A stretch of 64,000 nt of DNA from Thalassotalea nanhaiensis (GCF_031583575.1 NZ_CP134146.1:310001-374000), one strand, 5' to 3'; shown: positions 8,562 through 18,243, counted from the stretch's first letter. Notes: a model not told the origin generated them from the letters alone. Numbers and translations: made by a program.

Positions 8562-10185
8562 CATCATCGTCCTCAGGTACAACTGGTTTTCCATCTTTAT
8601 TTAAACGATTTAAATCCATTAAAATTTCTCGGGCACTATTTGCCCCACATGCTGATGAAACACCACCGCCGGGGTGAGAGCCTGAGCCTGACATATACAT
8701 GCCCTTAACCGGACCTCGATATTGAGCATAACCAGGAAATGGTCGGTTAAACATTAATTGATCAAGGGTTAGTTCACCTTGGAAAATGTTACCTTCGGTT
8801 AAGCCCACTTCATTTTCAATTTCAAATGGTGTTCTTACTTCCATATGAGCGATTAATGAACGGAAGTTTGGGCTGTGCTGTTCAATTCTATCGAGTACTG
8901 ACTCGGCAAAGGCATCGCGTTTTTCTGCGGTCCAGCCACCTTCAATATCGGCTGGGCAATATTGAGTAAAACAAGAAACAAAATAATGCCCAGGTGCGGC
9001 AATAGTAGGATCCCAACAAGACGACTGGGTCATCTCAATAAATGGATTACTGGAAAAGCGTTGATGCTTCCAATCATCATAAGCGCGTTCCATCTCTTCT
9101 AATGATCCACAAAAGGCAAACGAGCCTGTTTCTAGCCAGTGGTCATCGGGTAAGCCAGTAAATTTAGGCATACCGGTTAGGGCAATATTAAGCTTGCCGC
9201 TTGAGCCACGTATCTTGAAATTTTTAGCTTTTTTGTATAAATCTGCTGGGATGTCTTGTTGCGCCATTATTTTAGTGAACGTGCGCTTTGGATCTAAATT
9301 GGAAATAATAATGTTGGCATTAATAACCTCACCATTATCTAACAATACGCCAATGGCTTTATTATTTTTAACCAGTATCTGCTTCACCCCTTTACCGGTT
9401 TGAATTTCACCACCAGACTCTTCCAGAGCATTAGCAATAGCCGCAGAAATTGCCCCCATACCGCCACGTGCTAAACCCCATGCGCCTACTGCACCATCAA
9501 CATCACCCATTACATGATGTAGTAAAACATAGGCAGTACCAGGTGAATAAACCCCAAGTGCGGTGCCAATAATACTGGCTGAGGCCAATGATGATTTAAG
9601 CAGGTCGTTTTCAAAGTACTCATCTAAAAAGTCAGCGGCGCTCATGGTTAAAAAACGCATAAATTCATAGATTTGCTCTTCGCCAAGCTCGCCAAACTTT
9701 TTACCCATATGCAGTAATTCTTTTAAATCTCTGGGTTTTAATGAGCTTGGATCGGCAGGCGTGCGTAGTAAAAAGTGACGAATGAGTTTGGCATAGCGCA
9801 ATAAGTCAGTTTCGTAGCGATGATACGCGGCTGCATCGCGTACACTGTGGCGCTCAATTTCTTTGTAGTTTAATGAATCACAAGGAAAAGCAGCGATATA
9901 ATCACCATCAGCGCCGAAGGAAATAGTGCCGCCGTAGGGGACAATTAATAAGCCGTGTTTCGATAGCTCTAAATCACGATGAATAGACTGACGTAATAGG
10001 CTACATACATAAGAACAGTTTGAATATATCCAGCCCTTATGCAGCTCGCGTGATACCGCGGCACCACCTATATAATCATTTTTTTCTAATACCACTACCT
10101 TCATGCCTGCTTTGGCAAGATAGGCTGCATTGGTTAAGCCGTTGTGGCCGGCGCCAATAACGATAGCATCGTAATTTTGGCTCAT
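8554..10185 (-). CDS. FAD-dependent oxidoreductase, phytoene-dehydrogenase/PYROXD2-like, copy 2
   Basis: 543 residues from ATG at 10185 with AGAGG 7 bases upstream (the frame begins two codons earlier at TTG). It has the N-terminal VIGAGHNGLTNAAYLAKAG Rossmann motif, a mid-protein GLARGGMGAISAAIA stretch shared with the other two copies, and the C-terminal MYMSGSGSHPGGGVSSACG. The acidic tail EDDDDE is unusual and its codons also provide the start region of the next gene. It lies between purU and copy 1 and is clearly diverged from copy 1, so the pair are old paralogues rather than a recent duplication. Substrate unknown; an amine or N-methyl compound is inferred from context. Confidence 0.85.
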   Translation of the reverse strand: MSQNYDAIVIGAGHNGLTNAAYLAKAGMKVVVLEKNDYIGGAAVSRELHKGWIYSNCSYVCSLLRQSIHRDLELSKHGLLIVPYGGTISFGADGDYIAAFPCDSLNYKEIERHSVRDAAAYHRYETDLLRYAKLIRHFLLRTPADPSSLKPRDLKELLHMGKKFGELGEEQIYEFMRFLTMSAADFLDEYFENDLLKSSLASASIIGTALGVYSPGTAYVLLHHVMGDVDGAVGAWGLARGGMGAISAAIANALEESGGEIQTGKGVKQILVKNNKAIGVLLDNGEVINANIIISNLDPKRTFTKIMAQQDIPADLYKKAKNFKIRGSSGKLNIALTGMPKFTGLPDDHWLETGSFAFCGSLEEMERAYDDWKHQRFSSNPFIEMTQSSCWDPTIAAPGHYFVSCFTQYCPADIEGGWTAEKRDAFAESVLDRIEQHSPNFRSLIAHMEVRTPFEIENEVGLTEGNIFQGELTLDQLMFNRPFPGYAQYRGPVKGMYMSGSGSHPGGGVSSACGANSAREILMDLNRLNKDGKPVVPEDDDDE

Positions 10186-10230
10186 AAACAAACCTCTGTT
10201 TTTATAGTTATTTTTTAATATATTTTCGGA

Positions 10231-11091
10231 TTATCCAAAAATTATGGTTTTATTGTTGTGCACTAATACTCGTTCTTCTAAGTGATCTCTTAAGCCGCGC
10301 GATAACACCGTTTTCTCTACATCTTTGCCAAGGCGTATCAAATCATCTACTTGGTGGTAATGGTGCACACGGGCAATGTCTTGATCGATAATCGGACCGG
10401 CATCCAAATCTTCAGTGACATAATGACAGGTAGCGCCAATAAGCTTAACACCACGCTCCAATGCCTGATGGTAAGGCTTAGCGCCCATAAATGACGGTAA
10501 AAAACTGTGATGAATATTGATTACTTGGTGCTGATACTTAGCACACATCCACGGCGGTAAAATTTGCATGTATCTAGCCAAAACTACAGTGTCAGGTTGA
10601 TATTTATCGATTACGTCTGACGTGGCGTTAAATGCTACTTCTTTACCGGCATCATCTTTCGGAACTGGAATGTGATAATAAGGAATGCCAAACCATTCAA
10701 CATATTCTTTTAAATCGGGGTGATTTGAAATGACGCAAGGGATGTCAAAATCTAATTCGCCACTTTTCCAACGATATAATAGATCTTTTAAACAGTGGTC
10801 AATTTTACTCACCATTAATAAAACTTTGGTTTTTCTCTGAGTATCGGTGAGCTTATAGTTCATTGCATAACGTTCAATAATAGGCACAAACAAGGTGTTG
10901 AATCCTTCAGCATCCATGCGTAAATTTTCTGGGTCAATTACGTAGCGCATATAAAACATACCGCTATTAGGGTCGCTATATTGATGTGATTCAATAATGT
11001 TGCCGCCATGACCAGTAATAAACCCACTAACATCGGCAATAATGCCAGGCCTGTCTGCACAAGAAATAGTTAAACGATATGGGTGGTTCAT
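10231..11091 (-). CDS. purU: Formyltetrahydrofolate deformylase
   Basis: 286 residues from ATG at 11091 (MNHPYRLTISCADRPGIIADVSGF), matching the usual PurU length; the longer open frame upstream is AT-rich leader. The N-terminal ACT domain (residues ~5-80) is followed by the formyltransferase domain with the family signatures INIHHSFLPSFMGAKPYHQA and GATCHYVTEDLDAGPIIDQD (His, Asp catalytic residues present). It hydrolyses 10-formyl-tetrahydrofolate to formate and tetrahydrofolate. As first gene of an operon with a GcvT-like protein, it plausibly regenerates free folate when demethylation loads the pool with one-carbon units. It is divergent from the AraC regulator. Confidence 0.93.
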   Translation of the reverse strand: MNHPYRLTISCADRPGIIADVSGFITGHGGNIIESHQYSDPNSGMFYMRYVIDPENLRMDAEGFNTLFVPIIERYAMNYKLTDTQRKTKVLLMVSKIDHCLKDLLYRWKSGELDFDIPCVISNHPDLKEYVEWFGIPYYHIPVPKDDAGKEVAFNATSDVIDKYQPDTVVLARYMQILPPWMCAKYQHQVINIHHSFLPSFMGAKPYHQALERGVKLIGATCHYVTEDLDAGPIIDQDIARVHHYHQVDDLIRLGKDVEKTVLSRGLRDHLEERVLVHNNKTIIFG

Positions 11092-11239
11092 TATGTTTTC
11101 CTTAAATAATATCTTTATGATCGATACATTATTTAACCTGAGTTTAGCTTCATTAATATAGATTATTATCTTATATCTAGTAATGGCAGTGAAAAAATAG
11201 GACAATGACGGGATAATAACGGACAGAGATTAGCCGAAT

Positions 11240-12262
11240 ATGAACCCTAGTGCACTGTGGTACGGTCACGAAATTCAACAATTAGTGAAAGCCTTAACTG
11301 AACAGCAACATGTTGATATAGATATATTATTAGCTACAACTGGGCTTACAGCTAAACAGCTAAGAGATCCAGGGCTGCGAATATCGATAGAACAAGAAGA
11401 GCAAATTTATGGCCAAATAGCTAAATATAATAGCGACCCTTATCTAGCTATCGAACAGGGCAAAAGCTTAGGGGTAAACCATTATGGGGTTCTTGGCCAG
11501 GCAATGCTGGGAGCGAATACATTTCGAGAAGCTTTATTACTAATGCAAAAGTATTCATCAATCATAAGTTGGCAGTTGAGTATGCAGTTAAAGTATGAAA
11601 CTTATCAGGGGCAAGATGTGCTTACTATCGGCTTACAAACTGGTGCTGGCGATGATAGAAGCGTCGCCTTTGAACTTGAAAATACGATCGCATCCATTCA
11701 TACATTGCTTAATCAAATTGTTGTTGCACCCGTTAATTTTAGCGCGATTGAGCTTAGTACCGGTCAATACGCTGATGATCTAAAGCCCTACCAAGATTTA
11801 TTTAATTGCCCAATTACATTTAATGCTCCGGCAACAAAAATGATTATCAAACGATCATTACTACGTAAACGTCTACCCTACGCTGCACCAGAGTTAAGTG
11901 AATTAAGAATACAACTTTGTCAAAAGACTTTAGACTCATATAGCCAACAACACGGACTTGTGAATGCGCTCCTTACGTTTATTTCAGGCTATGAACAGGG
12001 CATACCTACGTTAAAACAAAGCGCCGAACAATTTCATCGCAGTGAACGAACTATGCGTCGACAATTATCTGAATTAAACACCTCTTATCAGCAATTAATT
12101 GATCAATACCGTTTTGACCAAGCGAAGCAATATTTAACCAATAGTACCTACACCACCGAAACTATGGCGCAACTGCTTGGTTATAGCGATAGTCGTAGTT
12201 TTCGTACTGCATTTAAACGATGGTCTGGTAAAACCCCAAGCGAATATAGAGCACTAAACTGA
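11240..12262 (+). CDS. AraC-family transcriptional regulator
   Basis: 340 residues. The N-terminal ~190 residues match the arabinose-binding-like effector domain of the OruR/ArgR-type AraC subfamily (LGVNHYGVLGQAMLGANTFREAL). The C-terminal double helix-turn-helix is clear, with LLGYSDSRSFRTAFKRWSG and the end TPSEYRALN. It is divergent from purU with 148 bases between the starts, so control of the purU-flavoprotein-gcvT operon is likely. No inducer can be read from the sequence; members of this subfamily often sense amino acids or amines. Confidence 0.87.
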   Translation: MNPSALWYGHEIQQLVKALTEQQHVDIDILLATTGLTAKQLRDPGLRISIEQEEQIYGQIAKYNSDPYLAIEQGKSLGVNHYGVLGQAMLGANTFREALLLMQKYSSIISWQLSMQLKYETYQGQDVLTIGLQTGAGDDRSVAFELENTIASIHTLLNQIVVAPVNFSAIELSTGQYADDLKPYQDLFNCPITFNAPATKMIIKRSLLRKRLPYAAPELSELRIQLCQKTLDSYSQQHGLVNALLTFISGYEQGIPTLKQSAEQFHRSERTMRRQLSELNTSYQQLIDQYRFDQAKQYLTNSTYTTETMAQLLGYSDSRSFRTAFKRWSGKTPSEYRALN

Positions 12263-12341
12263 GTTTGCGCTAATTAAACAGTCTTGACTTGTACGTTGCG
12301 CAATCTACTATTTATATATTCATCTTGTTTGATTTTGGCCT

Positions 12342-13397
12342 ATGATAATTCCTCCAATCCGTGAAAATATTGCAGACTTGATTGGTAATACTGACCTATT
12401 ACGGATCAACAGTATTTCTGAGTTAAGCGGCTGTGAAATACTGCTTAAATGTGAACAGCAAAACCCTGGTGGCTCTATAAAAGACCGAGCGTCATTGCAA
12501 CTGGTGCAAGATGCCATTGCCAGCGGTAAACTTAAACCCGGTATGACTATAGTAGAAGGAACCGCGGGTAATACCGGTATTGGTTTGGCTTTAGTTGCTA
12601 AAGCTCTAGGGTTTAAAATGTTAGTTGTTATGCCAACAGGACAAGCACCGGAAAAAGAACAAATGGTTGCACTATATGGTGCGACTCTTAAGTTGGTACC
12701 GGCTTGTCCTTTTGCCGACAGCAATCATTTTTATCATACGGCCAAGAGATTAGGGCAAGAAAACGATGACTATTGGTGGGCTGATCAGTTTGAAAATATA
12801 AGCAACACTAAAGCCCATTATGAGAATACTGGGCCAGAAATTTGGCAACAAACCCAAGGAAATATAGATGCATTAGTGTCAGTCGTGGGGACCGCAGGCA
12901 CTATTGCGGGTAATTCTCGATATTTGGCAGAGCAAAATCCTAATTTAAAAACCTGGCTGGTAGACCCTGATGGCTCAGGACTGTATTCATATTTAAAACA
13001 TGGTGAGTTTGTTAATAATGGTAGTTCATTTACCGAAGGTATTGGCATAATGCGCAGTGTAGAAAATTTTCGTCAAGCTAAAATAGACCATGCTATTACC
13101 TTGCCCGATCAAGATTTAGTCGATATTTCCCGTCATCTTCGCGACCGTGATGGCATTTTATTGGGTAGCAGCTCAGCGTTAAATGTAGCTGGTGCTTTGT
13201 ACGCGGCCGCAAAAATGGGCCCAGGAAATACTATTGTTACATTTTGCTGTGATCTGGCCGAGCGTTCGTATACCAAACTGTATAATAGTAATTTTTTACA
13301 AGGCAGAAACTTAGTAGAAACCAACGAAAGCCTTGCCGAAAAATTTGCTCGATATCAAGCCGAACCAACAAGTAACGTTGTGCAAGTGCGTAGGTAA
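12342..13397 (+). CDS. Cysteine synthase-family PLP enzyme
   Basis: 351 residues of fold-type II. The PLP lysine is Lys47 in NPGGSIKDRAS; the phosphate/substrate loops EGTAGNTGIGLA and VVGTAGTIAG and the C-terminal GILLGSSSALNVAGAL are all present. It resembles CysK and cystathionine beta-synthase-like proteins but is longer than CysK (~320), with an extended tail. No cysE or sulfur-pathway gene is adjacent, so a different beta-replacement or elimination substrate is possible. It stands alone between the AraC gene (79-base gap) and a convergent PuuB-like oxidase (12 bases). Confidence 0.85.
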   Translation: MIIPPIRENIADLIGNTDLLRINSISELSGCEILLKCEQQNPGGSIKDRASLQLVQDAIASGKLKPGMTIVEGTAGNTGIGLALVAKALGFKMLVVMPTGQAPEKEQMVALYGATLKLVPACPFADSNHFYHTAKRLGQENDDYWWADQFENISNTKAHYENTGPEIWQQTQGNIDALVSVVGTAGTIAGNSRYLAEQNPNLKTWLVDPDGSGLYSYLKHGEFVNNGSSFTEGIGIMRSVENFRQAKIDHAITLPDQDLVDISRHLRDRDGILLGSSSALNVAGALYAAAKMGPGNTIVTFCCDLAERSYTKLYNSNFLQGRNLVETNESLAEKFARYQAEPTSNVVQVRR

Positions 13398-13409
13398 TAC
13401 CTCTTTAAA

Positions 13410-14702
13410 TTAAAGCCCTAGCGAATCACGAAGTCCATAATACCATGCACCCATCATTGTAAATGGCACTCTAAACAGTCTTCCTCCCGGGAAGCTATAG
13501 TGCGGTAAATTGGCAAATACATCAAAGCGGCTGCTGTCACCATGGATAGCTTCAGCCAATAATTTACCGGCTAGATGTGAGGTATTTATTCCGTGGCCAC
13601 TGTAGCCTTGAGTGTAATAAACATTCTCACCTATACGGCCAAGTTGTGGCAGTCGATTTAACGTTAATAAGAAATCACCGCCCCAAGCGTAATCAATTTT
13701 GTACTCCTGCATTGCAGGAAAAATTTTGTTCATGTGTGGTTTTAAAAAATTTTCGATACTGGCCGGATCGCCACCACCATAAGTTACCCCACCACCAAAT
13801 AATAAGCGGTTATCTGCAGTGACACGATAGTAGTCGAGTTTATAATTCATATCTTCAACACAATATCCCGATGGGATCAGGCTGTTTGCCAACTCTTCTG
13901 GTAATACTTCAGAGGTGACAATTTGGGTGCCACAAGGCATAGATTTTTTTGCTAGTTTAGGCTCTAAATTACCCATGTAAGCATTACCTGCAAGTACTAC
14001 TTTGTTGGCAGTGACACAGCCCTGTTTAGTCTTAACCAGCGTTATTTTTTTGTCTTGTTGTTGTAGGTGCTCAATATTAATGACTTTCGATTGTTCAAAT
14101 ACTTGTCCGCCAATTGAGGTGAATGCAACAGCTTCACCCAGAGCCAGCTTTAGTGGATGTATGTGACCACAATGTTCATCAACCAAGCCACCTACATAAG
14201 CATCGGTGTTTACTATGTTGGAGATGTTGTGTTTATCCACTATAGATAGTTTGTTGTTGTCGTAACGTTCCCAAAGTTCTTTTTTTCTGGCTAATTCATC
14301 CATTTGCTTTTCAGTGAAGGCTGCAAAAAAACCACCACTTTTATAATCGCAATCAATGGTATAACGTTTAATTAAATCTCGAATACAGTCAGCACCTTCA
14401 AAGGCCATTGACCCCATGGCATTGGCAGTATCTTTGCCGTAATGCTTCTCGATGTGATCAATATCTCTGCTAAAGCTATTGACTAATTGACCGCCATTTC
14501 TACCTGATGCACCGAAACCAATTTTACTGCCTTCCAATAAAACCACCTTGTAGCCTTTTTCTTGCAAGGCTATGGCCGTAGATAGGCCACTATAGCCACC
14601 GCCAACAACACAAATATCAGCAAATATATGATCGGTTAAGCTTGGGTAGTCGGTAGTGTCACCTCTTGAGGCGGCATAATAAGAATCAGGATAACAAGTC
14701 AT
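13410..14702 (-). CDS. puuB: FAD-dependent amine oxidoreductase, PuuB-like (DAO family), copy 1
   Basis: 430 residues, the usual PuuB size. The FAD-binding motif is CVVGGGYSGLSTAIALQEKG (residues ~31-50), followed by KIGFGASGRNGGQL, a hallmark of the gamma-glutamylputrescine oxidase group, and the C-terminal QGYSGHGINTSHLAGKLLAEA. The family oxidises gamma-glutamylputrescine or related primary and secondary amines, giving aldehyde, ammonia or amine and hydrogen peroxide. The upstream gene is puuR on the same strand, with a PuuR-like operator at 14745-14759 in the 183-base gap. Two further copies lie at 15594 and 32827; which one is the true PuuB cannot be told here. Confidence 0.82.
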   Translation of the reverse strand: MTCYPDSYYAASRGDTTDYPSLTDHIFADICVVGGGYSGLSTAIALQEKGYKVVLLEGSKIGFGASGRNGGQLVNSFSRDIDHIEKHYGKDTANAMGSMAFEGADCIRDLIKRYTIDCDYKSGGFFAAFTEKQMDELARKKELWERYDNNKLSIVDKHNISNIVNTDAYVGGLVDEHCGHIHPLKLALGEAVAFTSIGGQVFEQSKVINIEHLQQQDKKITLVKTKQGCVTANKVVLAGNAYMGNLEPKLAKKSMPCGTQIVTSEVLPEELANSLIPSGYCVEDMNYKLDYYRVTADNRLLFGGGVTYGGGDPASIENFLKPHMNKIFPAMQEYKIDYAWGGDFLLTLNRLPQLGRIGENVYYTQGYSGHGINTSHLAGKLLAEAIHGDSSRFDVFANLPHYSFPGGRLFRVPFTMMGAWYYGLRDSLGL

Positions 14703-14744
14703 ATATTACTCTTAAATTATTCACTGTATTTCACAATGAGGTGT

Positions 14745-14759
14745 TTTAAATATTGAACA
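14745..14759 (+). promoter_or_regulatory. Putative PuuR operator half-site, upstream of puuB copy 1
   Basis: TTTAAATATTGAACA sits 43 bases before the puuB-like start. Fourteen bases of it (TTAAATATTGAACA) recur, inverted, at 15510-15523 in front of puuR and the second puuB-like gene. It resembles the E. coli PuuR box as I recall it (AAAATATAATGAACA). Confidence 0.5.
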
Positions 14760-14885
14760 GATGTATTGATGTTATGCTAAATAATGAATAAATTAAACAT
14801 ATATTTTACACTTTTCTGAATATTAATTTAAAATGTAAAGAATATTGAATGGGCGATTTAGTGTCTTGCTACTAACTAACAAGCA

Positions 14886-15434
14886 TTAAAAGTTTCCTGG
14901 TGTTGTCGCGCTAACAATTTTACACACCTTAGTGAACGGATTACGAAAACGGTGCGGTTTATTATTATCAAAATAATAACTATCGCCTTTCGTTAAAATA
15001 TGAACCTGATTATCGACAGTAATTTCAATTTTCCCTTCAACGATATATCCACCTTCTTCGGCATCGTTTTGGAGCATTTCAATACCGGTATCTGCATTGG
15101 CTGGATATGTTTCTAATAAAAATGTCATTTGCCTGCGTGGAAAAGCTTTTCCCACTAACATCATAGAGATATCGCCCGTTCCAATATCCATTAGGTCTTC
15201 AGGCTTGTAGACTACTTGTTGGGTTTTTTCAGTGTTTACATCTTCAGAAAAAAAATCGACTAAGGAAATAGGGATACCGTTTAGTACTTTTTTTAGCGAA
15301 CTGATCGACGGGCTAACACTATTTTTCTCGATCATCGAAATGGTGCTATTCGTCACTCCAGCACGTTTTGCCAGTTCTCGTTGAGATAAATTTTTTAACA
15401 GTCTAACTGTTTTTAAGCGCGCACCAACATCCAA
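14886..15434 (-). CDS. puuR: HTH-cupin transcriptional regulator, PuuR-like
   Basis: 182 residues, close to E. coli PuuR (185). An HTH_3 domain covers residues ~5-60 (LSQRELAKRAGVTNSTISMIE) and a cupin domain the C-terminal half (EEGGYIVEGKIEITVDN... PHRFRNP). The start is TTG at 15434 with a strong GAGGAA six bases upstream. PuuR represses putrescine-utilisation genes and is released by putrescine. Its position between two puuB-like oxidases and the repeated TTAAATATTGAACA motif on both sides support this role and autoregulation. Specific PuuR identity is inferred from architecture and context. Confidence 0.82.
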   Translation of the reverse strand: MDVGARLKTVRLLKNLSQRELAKRAGVTNSTISMIEKNSVSPSISSLKKVLNGIPISLVDFFSEDVNTEKTQQVVYKPEDLMDIGTGDISMMLVGKAFPRRQMTFLLETYPANADTGIEMLQNDAEEGGYIVEGKIEITVDNQVHILTKGDSYYFDNNKPHRFRNPFTKVCKIVSATTPGNF

Positions 15435-15509
15435 TTGCAGTTCCTCAAAAATTATTTATAGATTGGATAATAAAACAAATATATCTGTGTGCAATAAATA
15501 AAGCAATGA

Positions 15510-15533
15510 TGTTCAATATTTAATACAATATTG
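15510..15533. promoter_or_regulatory. Putative PuuR operator in the puuR-puuB2 divergent promoter
   Basis: TGTTCAATATTTAA begins here and is followed by TACAATATTG, forming the inverted repeat CAATATT-taatac-AATATTG (15514-15533). The first part is the reverse complement of the 14745-14759 motif. It lies 76 bases before puuR and 61 bases before the second puuB-like gene, a fitting place to control both. Confidence 0.55.
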
Positions 15534-15593
15534 CTTGATCTTTAGAGTTTTGCTCGTTATTTTTATCCTATTATACATTTTCTTGCGTTTTAT

Positions 15594-16880
15594 ATGACAG
15601 CTATACACACAGATGAGTATCCTGAGTCTTATTACTTTGCTTCAGCTAATCAACCTTTTCACTATCCTGTGTTGACCGAATCTATTGATGCCGATGTTTG
15701 CATTATTGGAGGTGGCTTTAGTGGTGTTGCAACCGCTTTAGAATTATCAGAAAGAGGCCTTAAGGTTGTGTTACTTGAAGCACATAAAATAGGCTGGGGC
15801 GCCTCGGGCAGAAATGGTGGCCAATTAATTCGTGGTATAGGCCATGACTTAGAAGTATTTCGCAATACAATAGGTCAAGAAGGTATAGATTCGATAACCC
15901 AAATGGGAGCAGAGTCATTAAGTATAGTTACTGACCGTATAAAAAAATACAATATCGATTGTGACTTAACCATGGGGTATTGTGACTTTGCTAATAAAGC
16001 TAAGCATGTGAAATGGCTTGAACAAAGTTATAAGCAGTTACAAAAAAATAATTATCCTTTCCCAATAAGATTGCTCGATAAAGATGAAGTGCAACAACAA
16101 GTTATTGGTTCAGCTAGTGCTCTGGCAGGATTTGAAGATATGGGCAGCGGTCACTTACATCCATTGAATTTATGTTTAAGTGAAGCACACATTGCCACAA
16201 CATTAGGGGCACAGATATTCGCCGATTCAAAAGTAACTAAAATTGAAAAGGGCACAGTAAATACAGTTCACACGCTATTAGGGCAGGTAAAGGCGAAAAC
16301 ATTAGTGCTCGCCGGAAACGCATATATTGAAGGCTTAGAACCGAAACTTGATGGTAAAGTGCTACCAGCTGGAAGTTACATAATTGCCACCGAGCCGTTA
16401 AAAGCAGAACTTCATAGTAAAATTCTGCCAGGTAATCATGCGGTCTGTGATCAGCGTACTGCTCTGGATTATTTTCGCTTATCTGCAGATAAAAGGCTGC
16501 TCTTTGGCGGCATGTGTAACTATTCAGGCCGTGATCCGAAAGATATTAAAGCTGTACTGTACCCTAAAATGTTGCAGGTATTTCCAGAGTTAGAAAATAT
16601 TAAAGTTGATTATCAATGGGGTGGAAAAATTGGCATTGGTGCTAATCGATTACCTCAAATTGGTCGCTTACAAAATAATATTTATTATGCGCAAGGGTAT
16701 TCTGGTCATGGTGTAAACGTTACTCATATGGCGGGAAAACTATTGGCGGAAGCCATCAGTGGTGAAACTAATCGAATTGAAGTATTCAACCAGGTCAAAC
16801 ACCTTACTTTCCCTGGAGGAAGGTATTTACGCTCACCTCTGTTAGCGTTGGGAATGCTATACCATAAAATGTTTGATTAA
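15594..16880 (+). CDS. FAD-dependent amine oxidoreductase, PuuB-like (DAO family), copy 2
   Basis: 428 residues. FAD motif CIIGGGFSGVATALELSERG near residue 33, then HKIGWGASGRNGGQLIRGIG, and the C-terminal QGYSGHGVNVTHMAGKLLAEA. Same architecture as the copies at 13410 and 32827, and by eye closer to the 32827 copy (both carry DPRTALDYFRLSADKRLLFGG-type segments, here DQRTALDYFRLSADKRLLFGG). Divergent from puuR across a 159-base region with a putative PuuR operator. Expected to oxidise a primary or secondary amine, possibly gamma-glutamylputrescine. It ends 7 bases from the convergent MATE gene. Confidence 0.83.
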   Translation: MTAIHTDEYPESYYFASANQPFHYPVLTESIDADVCIIGGGFSGVATALELSERGLKVVLLEAHKIGWGASGRNGGQLIRGIGHDLEVFRNTIGQEGIDSITQMGAESLSIVTDRIKKYNIDCDLTMGYCDFANKAKHVKWLEQSYKQLQKNNYPFPIRLLDKDEVQQQVIGSASALAGFEDMGSGHLHPLNLCLSEAHIATTLGAQIFADSKVTKIEKGTVNTVHTLLGQVKAKTLVLAGNAYIEGLEPKLDGKVLPAGSYIIATEPLKAELHSKILPGNHAVCDQRTALDYFRLSADKRLLFGGMCNYSGRDPKDIKAVLYPKMLQVFPELENIKVDYQWGGKIGIGANRLPQIGRLQNNIYYAQGYSGHGVNVTHMAGKLLAEAISGETNRIEVFNQVKHLTFPGGRYLRSPLLALGMLYHKMFD

Positions 16881-16887
16881 GAGCCCG

Positions 16888-18243
16888 CTACGCCCGTTTA
16901 TATTTACTTACTTGGATGTATAGTCGGGTGGACAGCAAGCCACTCGCTAGGAAAATACCAACTAAAAATCCGCCCCAAAAGCCATATATGCCATAGCTTT
17001 GCCCCCAAACTTCCGTAACGGCGAGGCTATAACCCAAGGGAAAGCCAATAAGCCAATATGAAGTCACCTGAAGTATCATGGGGACTTTTGTATCTTCAAA
17101 GCCGCGCAGGGTTTGTGCTGCCCATACCTGCATAATATCAAATACCAGATAGAAAGGAGCAAACCACATAATTGCGGTTGAAATCGCCGCAATGGCAATA
17201 TCTTGGGTAAATAAATTTGGTAGATCAGCGCGAAAACCAAAAACTAATAAACCCACCAAGAAACCAAAAGCTGCCACCATGCTAAGCCCAGCTTGCAAGT
17301 GGTTATACATCGCACTAGTGTTAGATTTGCCAATGCTTTGCGCAACCAGTATTGAGGTTGCCTGCCCAATACCAAGGCCAAACATTAAGACTAAAGACAC
17401 TACCTGAATGGTTATTTGGTGGGCTCCTAACGATTCGGTTCCTAGTGGCGCAATAAGCAGCGCGGTAAAATTGAAAAAACCTTCTTCGGCCAGTATTGCC
17501 AAACTAATTGGTAGTCCTAAAGAAAGTAGAACTCGCCAACGAGATAATATAATTCCCGGCCATTTTTTGTAGATGTTGTATCGTTTGGTTTTCTTATGCT
17601 TAGCGGTATAAATAATTGCAGAAAAACCCCAAAGCCAATAAATTATCGTCGTAGTCCAGGCACAACCAACTCCGCCAAGCGCTGGAAATCCATATTTGCC
17701 AAAAACAAATACATAATCTAAAAATAAGTTGAGAGAAACGGCAACTAGACTGGAAATTACCACAAAACGCAATAAACCGTGGCCTTCTAGAATTGCACAT
17801 AATGCCCAACATACACCGCTGATAGGTAATGAGTAAGCGATTATTTCACCGTAACCTTGAGCTATTTTGGTCACTTCGACACTGGCACCCAAATGTGGGA
17901 TTAAAGGTATAAGCGACAACATTAACACCGTCGCTAAAATGCCAAGAAAAGCCGCTAATAACAAACCTTGCTGACTTTCAATGGATATTTCTTTATAGTT
18001 TTTTGCACCATAGAAACGGGCAACTCTTGGGGTAATTGCACAAATTATGCCGTACAAGGTCATTTCAATAACCAGCCAAATGTTGCCGCCAATAGCAAGG
18101 CCTGCTAAGTCCTCACCACTGACCTGACCGGCCATCATTGTGTCGATAACTCCCATACCAATCATCGCTACATTAGCAATGATCAGCGGCACGGCTAAGC
18201 GTAAAATTTTATTAATTTCAGCAAACCATAACCGCTTATGCAT
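16888..18243 (-). CDS. MATE-family multidrug/cation exporter
   Basis: 451 residues with about 12 membrane segments, standard for MATE. The two halves each begin with family signatures (IANVAMIGMGVIDTMMAGQVS near residue 22; HQITIQVVSLVLMFGLGIGQATSILVAQ in the second half). MATE pumps expel cationic compounds in exchange for sodium or protons; given the surroundings an amine or polyamine relief role is conceivable but unproven. It starts 23 bases after the aldehyde dehydrogenase on the same strand, so the two are probably co-transcribed. Confidence 0.87.
   Translation of the reverse strand: MHKRLWFAEINKILRLAVPLIIANVAMIGMGVIDTMMAGQVSGEDLAGLAIGGNIWLVIEMTLYGIICAITPRVARFYGAKNYKEISIESQQGLLLAAFLGILATVLMLSLIPLIPHLGASVEVTKIAQGYGEIIAYSLPISGVCWALCAILEGHGLLRFVVISSLVAVSLNLFLDYVFVFGKYGFPALGGVGCAWTTTIIYWLWGFSAIIYTAKHKKTKRYNIYKKWPGIILSRWRVLLSLGLPISLAILAEEGFFNFTALLIAPLGTESLGAHQITIQVVSLVLMFGLGIGQATSILVAQSIGKSNTSAMYNHLQAGLSMVAAFGFLVGLLVFGFRADLPNLFTQDIAIAAISTAIMWFAPFYLVFDIMQVWAAQTLRGFEDTKVPMILQVTSYWLIGFPLGYSLAVTEVWGQSYGIYGFWGGFLVGIFLASGLLSTRLYIQVSKYKRA

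Noticed and set aside
6966-10185. Carotenoid biosynthesis (phytoene desaturase) genes
   Set aside because: Fold similarity only; no crtB, crtE or other carotenoid gene is in the window and the operon partners are folate enzymes.
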